Assembly (NCBI GenBank): GCA_030639305.1
Contig: DAOWCY010000082.1
Span: 1 to 27,913 of the forward strand
Direction: 5' to 3'
Length of the DNA: 27,913 bases
Source of the DNA: JAGLQA01 sp023135565
Lineage (GTDB): Bacteria; Acidobacteriota; Aminicenantia; UBA2199
The position numbers were made by a program, and so were the translations under genes. How positions within the stretch are numbered: position 1 is the stretch's first letter; every line of letters begins with the position of its first letter. A model generated the notes under the pieces. That model was not told the DNA's origin and did not search any database. It saw nothing but the letters and a program-made list of their open reading frames with translations. Of the stretch, positions 1 to 6,846 are shown one piece after another.

Positions 1-2
1 AT

Positions 3-1163
3 CTCAATCAACTAACCGAATCCACTACCCAAACCTACACCTACGATGCTGACGGCAACCTCATGCAGGAAAAGAACAAACTCAGCACCGAGATAAAGAA
101 GTATTTCTATAATTCGGAAAACCGCCTCATCAAATACGAACACTACGCCACCGACGTCTCGCCGGTTGACAAAATCGCCACCTATAAATACGATATTTAC
201 GGACGCCGCATCTGGAAAACAGTGAATGGAACCGCAACAAATTTCCTGTGGGACAGCGATAATCTTGCAGTTGAGATGAACGGGAACTATCAAGCTGTCC
301 GGCGTTATGTAACCGGTGTTGGTAAAGATGATTTTGAAGGATATTTTGAGTGTTCCGAAGCCTGGAATCCCTTCAACACAGACAAGACCGGTTGGTATTC
401 TTATGTCAAAGATCAAGTGGGCACCGTCTACAAAGTTGTCTCCCTCGAACGGAAGCAGGTCATCGACAACCGCACTTACGATACTTTTGGAAATCTCGTC
501 AATCAATCCGGCTCCTCTCAAGGCAATCTCGGCTTCCAGTCGAAATATTATGACGTTGAATCAGGTCTATACTACTTTTATCACAGGTATTATAGCCCAG
601 CAAACGGCAGGTTTATAAACGAAGACCCGATTGGTTTCAATGGTGGAATAAATATGTTTGCGTTTGTTGGTAATGATCCGGTAAATTTTATAGATATTTA
701 TGGTTTAGATTCACTAACAGATAATCAAAAAGTTTTGCATGCAATGTGCTGCATTTGGTATCATACATATATGGACCCTCCTGAAAAAAAAGCCAAAGAG
801 CTTAGCTTTATGGCTTATGAGCATAAAACTGAAAAGGATTATATTTTGACCGCATGTGGGCAAAAAGAAAAAAGTGGAAGGCGAAAAAATGTGAGTACTT
901 TTACTAGAAAACCAGGTTTTAATATCATTGCATGGTTCCATACTCATCCACCTGGAGCTTCGAATGATGCTTCTGCTGAGGATCAGAATATTAGCACAAG
1001 CCTTGATATTACGGTTTATACGATTGGCGATAAGTTTGTTACAAAGTGGAATAAGAATCTAAAAAAATCTCGTAATGAAAGGGTTATGAGAACTACAGCA
1101 TTAAAAGGTTTGTGTTTAAGCACAAAGGCAGAGTGGGAGGGTAAATGTTGTTCAAAGAAATGA
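3..1163 (+). CDS. Rhs/YD-repeat polymorphic toxin, 3' part, with JAB-like metallopeptidase tip
   Basis: The gene is already open at the left edge, so its N-terminal part is missing. The start of the visible part shows a YD repeat (YDADGNL near 45-62). The typical Rhs core end follows: a YYDVESGLYYFYHRYY-like segment, then DPIGFNGG near 630-646 and a variant IDIYG hinge instead of the usual DPxG. After the hinge the sequence becomes AT-rich and unrelated to the core, as expected for an exchangeable toxin tip. The tip contains AWFHTHPPG followed by S and D, with His codons at 939 and 945, Ser at 972 and Asp at 981, and an upstream Glu in AYEHKTE. That layout matches the JAMM/JAB metal site (E...HxH...SxxD) seen in Rhs tips such as the DUF4329-like families. 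The gene overlaps the next one, as toxin and immunity genes usually do. The Rhs call is firm. The peptidase activity is inferred from the motif. Confidence 0.9.
   Translation, partial: LNQLTESTTQTYTYDADGNLMQEKNKLSTEIKKYFYNSENRLIKYEHYATDVSPVDKIATYKYDIYGRRIWKTVNGTATNFLWDSDNLAVEMNGNYQAVRRYVTGVGKDDFEGYFECSEAWNPFNTDKTGWYSYVKDQVGTVYKVVSLERKQVIDNRTYDTFGNLVNQSGSSQGNLGFQSKYYDVESGLYYFYHRYYSPANGRFINEDPIGFNGGINMFAFVGNDPVNFIDIYGLDSLTDNQKVLHAMCCIWYHTYMDPPEKKAKELSFMAYEHKTEKDYILTACGQKEKSGRRKNVSTFTRKPGFNIIAWFHTHPPGASNDASAEDQNISTSLDITVYTIGDKFVTKWNKNLKKSRNERVMRTTALKGLCLSTKAEWEGKCCSKK
261..646 (+). repeat. Rhs core direct repeat, copy 1
   Basis: This 386-bp segment pairs with 2029-2414 at a constant offset of 1768 bp and without gaps. 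Most differences are single-base and fall at third codon positions. It encodes the conserved core immediately before the variable toxin tip. Confidence 0.9.
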
Positions 1164-1978
1164 ATAAAGAAATAGTATTATTGATGGTTTTTTTTCTTTG
1201 CCTTTTTACAGGCGCTTATAGTCTATCTGAAATTAAGACAGAATATATTATAGATGGTAAAATTGTAACGGAGGATGAATTCGAAAAGAACGGAAAGACA
1301 GGAACAGTAAAGATATACCATGAGAATGGGAAGCTGTGGGGGGTATCAGAAATTAAAAATGGAAAAGTAAATGGGACATCCTTTGAGTATCATAAAAACG
1401 GGTTGATTGCCCGTATACAAGAATTTAAAAATGGCAAGAAAGATGGAAATTTAATTAAATTCCATGAGAATGGAAGAATTCAAGCTATAGGGCATTATCA
1501 GTATAATGGGTACAAATTAAACAAAAGATTAATTGAGTGGGACGAAGATGGTAACAAAAGGAAGGAGGTTGAAGTCAATGAAGGGATGGGGAAATCAATT
1601 GTTTGGTTTAAAGATGGTAGAAAGTTACTTGAAACTGAATTACGAAATGAAACGAAACATGGTAAATCGAAAATGTGGTATAACACAGGTAGGATATGGA
1701 GTGTTGGGGAATATAGAAACGGTTTACTTCATGGCTGCTGGATTGAATACTACGAAAACGGTAACCAAAAAGATGAATCAAATTTTATAGAAGGAATACA
1801 GCACGGAAGAGTTAGAAGTTGGTATGATAATGGCCAGCTTGAAATTAGTGGCTTTTACAAAGATAACAAAAAAGATGGGAAATGGACAATTTGGAACAAA
1901 GATAGTTCAATAAAAAGCGAGGAAGTATGGAAAAAGGGTGTGTTAGTAAAGGGAAATGAAAAAAATTGTGAAGTTTAA
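1145..1978 (+). CDS. YwqK/MORN-variant repeat protein, candidate immunity protein of the Rhs toxin
   Basis: 277 residues. A hydrophobic leader (about residues 7-26, ending TGAYS) suggests export to the periplasm. The rest is a run of about eight repeats of the form YHENGKLW-x-x-x-x-x-KNGK-x-G, the MORN_2/YwqK pattern often annotated as an antitoxin or immunity protein beside Rhs and other polymorphic toxins. The start at 1145 has GGGAGG at 1135-1140. An alternative ATG at 1160 would give an ATGA overlap with the toxin stop. Either way the gene overlaps the Rhs gene, so the two are probably translationally coupled. Base composition is AT-rich like the toxin tip, which suggests tip and immunity gene arrived together. 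The function is inferred from position and family; binding to the JAB-like tip is not shown. Confidence 0.8.
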   Translation: MLFKEMNKEIVLLMVFFLCLFTGAYSLSEIKTEYIIDGKIVTEDEFEKNGKTGTVKIYHENGKLWGVSEIKNGKVNGTSFEYHKNGLIARIQEFKNGKKDGNLIKFHENGRIQAIGHYQYNGYKLNKRLIEWDEDGNKRKEVEVNEGMGKSIVWFKDGRKLLETELRNETKHGKSKMWYNTGRIWSVGEYRNGLLHGCWIEYYENGNQKDESNFIEGIQHGRVRSWYDNGQLEISGFYKDNKKDGKWTIWNKDSSIKSEEVWKKGVLVKGNEKNCEV

Positions 1979-1980
1979 TC

Positions 1981-2835
1981 ATGATGGCTTTATACCAAGT
2001 TAAAAACAATCTCTTTGGGGAGCGTTACAATCTTGCAGTTGAGATGAACGGGAACCATCAAGCTGTCAGGCGTTATATTACCGGAGTCGGCAAAGATGAT
2101 TTTGAAGGCTATTTTGAATGCTCTGAAGTCTGGAATCCCTTCAACACCGACAAGACAGGCTGGTATTCATACGTCAAAGATCAAGTGGGCACAGTCTACA
2201 AAGTTGTCTCTCTCGGAAATCAGCAGGTCATCGACAACCGTACTTACGATTCTTTCGGCAATCTCGTTAATCAATCCGGCTCCTCGCAAGGCAGCCTCGG
2301 CTTCCAGTCAAAGTACTATAATTCTGAAACTAGGCTATATTACTTCTATAACAGATACTACAATCCGGCTAATGGCAGGTTTATAAACGAAGACCCGATT
2401 GGTTTCAATGGTGGTTTGAATTTTTACCAGTTTGTTTTAAATGATCCTATATCTTTGATTGATCCATTTGGGACTCAATTCGATCCCGGAAAATATTACA
2501 ATGGGAAATATCATACATTAAGGCCGGGAACAGAAGATTCAACCTACAATTGTATGGGATATGCCGTTGGTTCCAACAACATGCAACCACCAGAGGGTAA
2601 ATATGATCCGGCAGTAAATAAACCAAATCTAATTCCACCTCGTTTTGGTTGCAGTAAGACTAATTGTAATAAGTCTAATTGTAATGATTGTGAACATTTG
2701 ATAGCCGTTTATGAAGATAAATCTAATTTGCAAAACTGGCATGTATATCGACAGGATAACGGGAACTGGAGTTGTAAGTTTGGGGAAAATAGGGGACGGT
2801 GGGTGCAAAAGTGCAAATTTTGCAGCAAAAGATAA
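1981..2835 (+). CDS. Orphan Rhs C-terminal cassette with papain-like tip
   Basis: From 2029 to 2414 the sequence repeats the upstream Rhs core (261-646) without any indel, then switches to an unrelated tip after a canonical IDPFG hinge. It has no Rhs N-terminus, no secretion signal and no convincing ribosome binding site before ATG 1981, so it looks like a stored cassette that could recombine into the full gene through the shared core. The tip has YNCMGYAVG (Cys codon at 2551) and, near the end, NWHVYRQDNGNWSCKFGE (His codon at 2740). This Cys...His arrangement followed by W-x-C/S-K-x-G resembles papain-like domains found in polymorphic toxins. A Cys-rich stretch (C-x4-C-x4-C-x2-CEH, about 2650-2697) lies between. 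No immunity gene follows. The Rhs origin is certain; enzymatic activity and expression are uncertain. Confidence 0.75.
   Translation: MMALYQVKNNLFGERYNLAVEMNGNHQAVRRYITGVGKDDFEGYFECSEVWNPFNTDKTGWYSYVKDQVGTVYKVVSLGNQQVIDNRTYDSFGNLVNQSGSSQGSLGFQSKYYNSETRLYYFYNRYYNPANGRFINEDPIGFNGGLNFYQFVLNDPISLIDPFGTQFDPGKYYNGKYHTLRPGTEDSTYNCMGYAVGSNNMQPPEGKYDPAVNKPNLIPPRFGCSKTNCNKSNCNDCEHLIAVYEDKSNLQNWHVYRQDNGNWSCKFGENRGRWVQKCKFCSKR
2029..2414 (+). repeat. Rhs core direct repeat, copy 2
   Basis: Second copy of the core segment at 261-646. Homology starts abruptly at AATCTTGCAG and ends just after GGTTTCAATGGTGG, so both edges are sharp. This is what a duplicated or displaced Rhs tip cassette would leave. Confidence 0.9.
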
Positions 2836-2847
2836 GATAAAACTTTC

Positions 2848-2910
2848 GGGGTCAAGTCTTGCATTACTACATTTGAGTTATCAAAATGTGTTAATGCAAG
2901 ACTTGACCCC
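2848..2910. repeat. REP-like long palindrome
   Basis: GGGGTCAAGTCTTGCATTA (2848-2866) is the exact reverse complement of 2892-2910, giving 19-bp perfect arms. The 25-nt centre can itself pair partly (ACATTTGA against TCAAAATGT, with one bulge). No T-run follows, so it is a poor intrinsic terminator. Short perfect palindromes of this kind are typical of REP/BIME elements mobilised by Y1-type (TnpA-REP) transposases. No transposase gene lies in the window. Confidence 0.7.
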
Positions 2911-2968
2911 GGTGGTGCCCCGGTGGCCTGTGGACCCCGGTGGCCACAAGGGCGCAGAACCCTGCGGC

Positions 2969-2990
2969 AATTCGCAAATTCCTGCGAATT
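2969..2990. promoter_or_regulatory. Candidate enhancer site upstream of the sigma-54 promoter
   Basis: AATTCGCA (2969-2976) and TGCGAATT (2983-2990) are perfect 8-bp inverted arms around a 6-bp spacer. The centre lies about 120 bp upstream of the predicted start of transcription from the 3075 promoter, a usual distance for a sigma-54 activator site. It differs from the TGYAACA-type sites near the other two sigma-54 promoters and so may belong to the NtrC-type regulator at 6847. Confidence 0.5.
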
Positions 2991-3074
2991 ATCCGGCCCT
3001 ATTCGGTTTGGCTAAGAATGCCCGAAATCATTTTGTAATGAGGGTTTTGCCCGGCGATAGGAGAAGGTGATAAG

Positions 3075-3092
3075 TTGGCACCGATCTTGCTA
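3075..3092 (+). promoter_or_regulatory. Sigma-54 (-24/-12) promoter of the first secreted-protein gene
   Basis: TTGGCACCGATCTTGCTA matches the sigma-54 consensus TTGGCAC-N5-TTGCW, with GG (3077-3078) and GC (3089-3090) in correct spacing. The predicted start is near 3102, leaving a 31-nt leader that contains AGGAGG at 3121-3126 before ATG 3133. Confidence 0.85.
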
Positions 3093-3132
3093 ATAGTAAG
3101 CCTTACAACAAAAATCAAACAGGAGGTTCATA

Positions 3133-3993
3133 ATGAACAAAAAAATAATGATTTTGTTAGCGATTATCGGGCTGGTTCTATTACCGGTCCAGGCACAAGA
3201 AAGCGTTGATGGTTTCGGAAATGGAAACGGAAACGGCAGCGGCTCCGGGAACGGCAACCAGAACCAAAACAGCGGCGAGAATGGGAACGGAAACGGTATC
3301 CCGGGCTTTAATCTTTTTGAAGGAACGCCTTTCTCTTTTGAGGGCACTGTGATTAGCTGCGGGACCGGCGGAGATGCTTTGGTGGCAGCCACGGTTGACG
3401 GCAATTTGACGGTTACCGGGCTGGGTCCCTCGAGCTATTGGTACAGCCTGGAAGCTCAAAAACCCGTGGTCGGCGATCCGGTCAGCGGCAAGGGCTATAC
3501 GGTAGATTATAATAGCCTGGAACGAAACGTACTGACTGAAATTACAGTCAACGGCGTTAAAGTGGAACTGCGCGGCGAAGACGGCAGGCCGCTGTGGAGA
3601 GGCGGTTCCAACGGCAATAACGAAAATGCCCAACGCGGCGGCGGCTGGGGCGGCTCTTACAACGATATCCTCAACGGCGTTCCTTTTACTTATGAAGGAG
3701 AGGTGATCTGCGCTTACACGTCTAATTTCGGCATGACCGGCAGCGGCATGCAAATCGCCACCGCGGCAGGAAATATCTCCGTAGTCGGTATGGGCCCCCA
3801 ATTTTATTGGGAAATTTCAGAGGTAGACAGGCCGGTGGCTGGAGATATAGTGACTGCAAAAGGCTTCGCGGTAGATTATAACGGAAATGCCGTGAATGTG
3901 CTGATGTCCATCACGGTAAACGGGGTTTTTGTGCAATTGCGCGACCCTGAGACCGGCGCTCCTTTGTGGAGAGGCGGTAGAAATAACGATTAA
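3133..3993 (+). CDS. Secreted two-domain protein of the LRD-G-PLWR family
   Basis: 286 residues. Residues 1-21 are a clear signal peptide (MNKKIMILL...PVQA), followed by a Gly/Asn/Ser-rich linker (about 27-55). Two homologous domains follow (about 58-160 and 176-283). Each opens with a G-x-PF-x-[FY]-EG beta strand, contains a GP-x-x-YW segment and a VDYN segment, and closes with ITVNGV-x-V-x-LR...PLWRGG. The short GD turns and strand pattern suggest a small beta-barrel (OB-like) fold; that is inference. The genes at 4169 and 4912 are single-domain relatives. AGGAGG at 3121-3126 fixes the start. The sigma-54 promoter at 3075 and the sigma-54 response regulator at 6847 suggest regulated production. 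I do not recognise a named function; a periplasmic or surface ligand-binding role is possible. Confidence 0.85.
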   Translation: MNKKIMILLAIIGLVLLPVQAQESVDGFGNGNGNGSGSGNGNQNQNSGENGNGNGIPGFNLFEGTPFSFEGTVISCGTGGDALVAATVDGNLTVTGLGPSSYWYSLEAQKPVVGDPVSGKGYTVDYNSLERNVLTEITVNGVKVELRGEDGRPLWRGGSNGNNENAQRGGGWGGSYNDILNGVPFTYEGEVICAYTSNFGMTGSGMQIATAAGNISVVGMGPQFYWEISEVDRPVAGDIVTAKGFAVDYNGNAVNVLMSITVNGVFVQLRDPETGAPLWRGGRNND

Positions 3994-4168
3994 AGTTTTT
4001 TTTGGGGGTCGGCGTCCGGTGGGCGGCGCCCCCACCCTATGGGGGGCCTGGAAATTGCACATCAAACCAGGTTGTTCCATAAGGTTGTTTTTGTTAACAA
4101 ACTTTCACGAGGTATTAACAAAAGACAGTAAAATATCGAAAAATAAAAATTAACCGGGAGGTTTTAAA

Positions 4169-4657
4169 ATGATTAAAAAAATCACAATAGTAACAATGGT
4201 TATCTTGATGACGGCAGTCCTGGCCTACAGCCAGGGACGGGGCCAGGGATACAACGAACGCCCCTTATACCGGAACCGGGTCAACCGGCTGCATACTTTC
4301 GATGTAACCGCTGCGGCGGCTATCGAGGGTAAAGTAACAAAAGTCGAGAAATGCATTGAAGGTAGAGGCAGGTATGCCGCCGGTGTCGTTTTAACCGTAG
4401 CCACAGGCAGCCAAAATGCTTTGGTGCGCATCGGCCCCGCCGCTTACTTAAATTCCAATAACTGGGAGTTTAAGCAGGGCGAAACGATCACGATTAAAGC
4501 GTTCAAAGGCACCGGCAAATACGAAGGCGAGTTTTTTGCCGCGGAAGTTAACCAGGCCGGCAAACAGTTAATATTGAGAGACAAAGACGGCCTGCCCCAG
4601 TGGAGACAGAGTTTACAGGGAAAAGGTCGCGGCCAGGGACGCGGAAGACGAAGATAA
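4169..4657 (+). CDS. Secreted single-domain LRD-G-PLWR family protein, Arg/Gly-rich tail
   Basis: 162 residues. Signal peptide at 1-21 (MIKKITIVTMVILMTAVLAYS) and a short Gly/Arg/Gln segment precede one domain (about 50-150). The domain begins IEGKVTKVEKC, contains a VRIGPAAYL segment matching the GP-x-x-YW element of the 3133 protein, and ends LILRDKDGLPQWRQ. The tail is basic and Gly-rich (KGRGQGRGRRR). GGGAGG at 4156-4161 supports the start. No promoter of its own was found in the 175-bp gap, which is partly repeat DNA, so it may be transcribed from 3075. Function unknown; the paralogy with 3133 and 4912 is seen directly. Confidence 0.82.
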   Translation: MIKKITIVTMVILMTAVLAYSQGRGQGYNERPLYRNRVNRLHTFDVTAAAAIEGKVTKVEKCIEGRGRYAAGVVLTVATGSQNALVRIGPAAYLNSNNWEFKQGETITIKAFKGTGKYEGEFFAAEVNQAGKQLILRDKDGLPQWRQSLQGKGRGQGRGRRR

Positions 4658-4706
4658 CAAAAAACGCACTCCGGTGTTAAAAAAATTTGCCGCGAAGCGG
4701 CTCATC

Positions 4707-4763
4707 AGAAGTTTTTGGAGGTGTCGGAACCTTTTTTCAAAAAGGTTCTGACCCGCCGGAGGC
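4707..4763 (+). repeat. Dispersed hairpin repeat A, copy 1 (diverged)
   Basis: Begins AGAAGTTTTTGGAGG and contains a GTCGGAACC...GGTTCTGAC hairpin (14-bp stem with one G-U pair, 2-nt loop). This copy has TTTTTTCAAAAA where the other two have TTTTTACAAAAA. It is continued by a GC-rich hairpin rather than a gene. Confidence 0.85.
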
Positions 4764-4810
4764 CTTGCCTCCGGCGGCAAGGGGGGCTTTTTTGAAAAAT
4801 CGCCCCCCTT
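4753..4810 (+). terminator. Double hairpin, possible terminator
   Basis: CCGCCGGAGGC (4753-4763) pairs with GCCTCCGGCGG (4767-4777) around a CTT loop. AAGGGGGGC (4779-4787) pairs with GCCCCCCTT (4802-4810). The second hairpin recurs, diverged, at 12252-12283 and near 25747-25777, so it is also a dispersed repeat. It lies between two secreted-protein genes and before a separate promoter, which fits a transcription end, but there is no clean T-run. Confidence 0.45.
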
Positions 4811-4868
4811 GACCCCCCAAAAAACTTTTGTTAACCCCCACTTCGTAGAAATTTTTTTTTACAAAATG

Positions 4869-4898
4869 TTGACAAGGGGTATAAAAATCGGTTACTAT
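4869..4898 (+). promoter_or_regulatory. Sigma-70-type promoter
   Basis: TTGACA at 4869-4874 and TACTAT at 4893-4898 are 18 bp apart. Transcription would start near 4905, only about 7 nt before ATG 4912. It is the likely promoter for the 4912-5370 gene pair and perhaps 6847. Confidence 0.65.
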
Positions 4899-4911
4899 TT
4901 CCAGGTATAAA

Positions 4912-5373
4912 ATGAAAAAAATAATCCTTTGGTTTTGTTTACTTTTGCTTGCCGGGTTCAGCGCCGCTGCTCAAAAAAAAGCCGCCCAAATCAAGTACTA
5001 CCGGGTAGACCAGGTCAAAACCATCAAAGGAGAAATTTTAGAAATAAAAAAAGAACCGGCTTCCAAAAAGAGCGTTTTTACGGTACTCTTACTGGAAGAG
5101 CAGGACAGCGGGGAACGATACCGGGTAGAAGTGGCCCCGGGATGGTTTTTTAAGACAAAAAAAATGAAAACCGGGAACAAAGTCGAAGTCACCGGTTCCT
5201 ACTGCTGCTTTAAAGACAAGCACACTATTATTGCCCGCACCCTCACCTTCGGGAAGAAAAAATATTATTTCCGGGACAAGAACGGCTTCCCTTTGTGGCG
5301 GCAGGGTAAGAGGAGATTCATCTCCCCCCGCGGCAGCGGCAGAGGAAGAAAAAGAGGAAAGGGACGCCGTTGA
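4912..5373 (+). CDS. Secreted LRD-G-PLWR family protein, basic
   Basis: 153 residues. Signal peptide at about 1-20 (MKKIILWFCLLLLAGFSAAA). One domain follows (about 35-140): IKGEILEIKKEP, a VEVAPGWFF segment in the position of the GP-x-x-YW element of its relatives, then YYFRDKNGFPLWRQ. The C-terminus is strongly basic (RGSGRGRKRGKGRR). It overlaps the histidine kinase gene by 4 bp (TTGA), so the two are probably translated as a coupled pair. That raises the possibility that this protein senses or delivers the signal for the kinase. There is no good ribosome binding site and the predicted leader is very short. Function unknown; family membership is visible by direct comparison with 3133 and 4169. 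Confidence 0.8.
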   Translation: MKKIILWFCLLLLAGFSAAAQKKAAQIKYYRVDQVKTIKGEILEIKKEPASKKSVFTVLLLEEQDSGERYRVEVAPGWFFKTKKMKTGNKVEVTGSYCCFKDKHTIIARTLTFGKKKYYFRDKNGFPLWRQGKRRFISPRGSGRGRKRGKGRR

Positions 5374-6620
5374 AAAAAAGAATTTTCTACCTGTTAATTA
5401 TTTTTCTTTTGGTGAGTTTAATATCTATTTATTTCCTGAACCGTTTTAACCGGGATAGGACCAGGGAGCAAATCGAGGAAATTACTGCTGCCGAGGGCGA
5501 AACCATTCGCAGCTTGATCGAAATTTCCGGGTCGCAGCTTTTGGAGAAGGGAGAAAAGGCGCTGCAAGATTTCCTGCACAACCTCTTTCGAAACGAATTA
5601 ATCGTATATATCGGCCTTTTTAAAGAGAAGGAATTGGATTTTTTGTTATCCCGCTACGAAGGTTATTTCCCCGTGTTAAAAGACCAGGAAGGGTTTGCTT
5701 TTTTAGATTCGCCTGTGGGCAAAATATTCGACATCCGGGGCGATTTTAAAGATGAGCAGGGCCGGGCTTTGGCGCTGCACATCGGTTTTAATTATGAATT
5801 TTTGCCTGCTTTTGAAAAAACAGCCGACCGTAATTTTTTGGTAGTGGCAGTGTTTTTTTTGCTTATATTTTTGCTTCTTACCGGGTTGATTATATATTTC
5901 GACAGGAAGTTTTTGAAAAAAGAGCTGGAATTTCAGCGGGAAAAACAGGAGAAAAAGCGGTTTAAGGAGTTATCTTTATTGACGGCGGAGATTGCTCATG
6001 AGATCAAGAATCCTTTGAATTCGCTTTATCTTTCGTTTAATGCTTTAGAGAAATTCGTAAGTTCGGAAAAAGATGCTCTTTTTTACCGCGACGCCATCAA
6101 AGGCGAAGTGAAGCGGATAAACGCCATCATCGAGTCTTATGCCGATCTGTCCAAAGAGATAAAACCGCGGAGCGAGGCTGTGGATATTAGCTCTTTTGTC
6201 GAAGAATTCCGCTTGTTTACCGCGGCGGAGATCGAAAAAAGCGGGGCGGTTTTAGAGGCTGCTGTTCAAGACGGCGCTGTTTTTCGCACCGATCCCGATC
6301 TACTAAAACAGGTGTTATTCAATCTAATTAAGAACTCCTTAGAAGCCGGGGCGAAGTCTATAAAATTAGCTTTCTCTTTGGATAAAAGCGGGTTAAAAAT
6401 CAGGTTAGAAGATGACGGCAGGGGTATTCCCGAAAAGATTGCCGCTAAAATTTTCAAGCCTTATGTGTCGAGTAAGACGAAAGGTATGGGGTTAGGACTG
6501 CATATCGTTTTGAAAGTACTAAAAGCCTTGAACGGCAAGATCGAGTTGGTTTCCGGCGTGTCCGGGGATACGGTTTTCGAGATCAAAATCCCTGCCTTCG
6601 GCGACCAAAAACCTTTTTGA
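5370..6620 (+). CDS. Membrane sensor histidine kinase (NtrB-like transmitter)
   Basis: 416 residues. The first transmembrane segment is about residues 4-22, the periplasmic sensor region about 27-152, and the second segment about 155-177. The dimerisation domain contains AEIAHEIKNPLNS with the phospho-acceptor His210. The ATP-binding domain shows the N box (NLIKNSLEAG, Asn318/Asn322), DDGRGIP and GMGLGL. The translation start is TTG 5370, overlapping the upstream stop in TTGA, with GAGGAAAGGG just before it. No receiver or HAMP domain is evident. The H-E-I-K-N-P motif is typical of kinases paired with NtrC-type regulators, and the gene at 6847 is the obvious partner. The ligand is unknown; the coupled secreted protein at 4912 is a candidate accessory sensor. 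Confidence 0.92.
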   Translation: MKKRIFYLLIIFLLVSLISIYFLNRFNRDRTREQIEEITAAEGETIRSLIEISGSQLLEKGEKALQDFLHNLFRNELIVYIGLFKEKELDFLLSRYEGYFPVLKDQEGFAFLDSPVGKIFDIRGDFKDEQGRALALHIGFNYEFLPAFEKTADRNFLVVAVFFLLIFLLLTGLIIYFDRKFLKKELEFQREKQEKKRFKELSLLTAEIAHEIKNPLNSLYLSFNALEKFVSSEKDALFYRDAIKGEVKRINAIIESYADLSKEIKPRSEAVDISSFVEEFRLFTAAEIEKSGAVLEAAVQDGAVFRTDPDLLKQVLFNLIKNSLEAGAKSIKLAFSLDKSGLKIRLEDDGRGIPEKIAAKIFKPYVSSKTKGMGLGLHIVLKVLKALNGKIELVSGVSGDTVFEIKIPAFGDQKPF

Positions 6621-6775
6621 AAAAAGCAGGCGGTGCCTGCAACCCATGAGGGGCCTGGGAAAAGCATCTTCGACCAGGTTAACCAAAAAGTTTGTTTTGT
6701 GAGCAAACTTTTATTAAGCCCAACGTATGAGCAAATCCCCAGACGTCCTGTAAGGGTACAAACGCACGGCTAATT

Positions 6776-6835
6776 AGAAGTTTTTGGAGGTGTCGGAACC
6801 TTTTTACAAAAAGGTTCTGACCCGCCGGAGGCAAT
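6776..6835 (+). repeat. Dispersed hairpin repeat A, copy 2
   Basis: This 60-nt copy is identical to 13621-13680. The hairpin GTCGGAACCTTTTT/AAAAAGGTTCTGAC is followed by CGCCGGAGGCAAT. The GGAGG at its end (6827-6831) is the only purine-rich box before ATG 6847, although 15 nt is a long spacing. Confidence 0.9.
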
Positions 6836-6846
6836 AAAAAAAGATT

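Noticed and set aside
3220..3300. Regular GGAAACGG-type units that could suggest a CRISPR or tandem-repeat locus
   Set aside because: They are in-frame codons of the Gly/Asn-rich linker of the secreted protein at 3133; there are no spacers.
3181..3801. Long minus-strand frame opposite the secreted protein gene
   Set aside because: It is antisense to a gene with signal peptide, domains, ribosome binding site and promoter. Composition explains its length.
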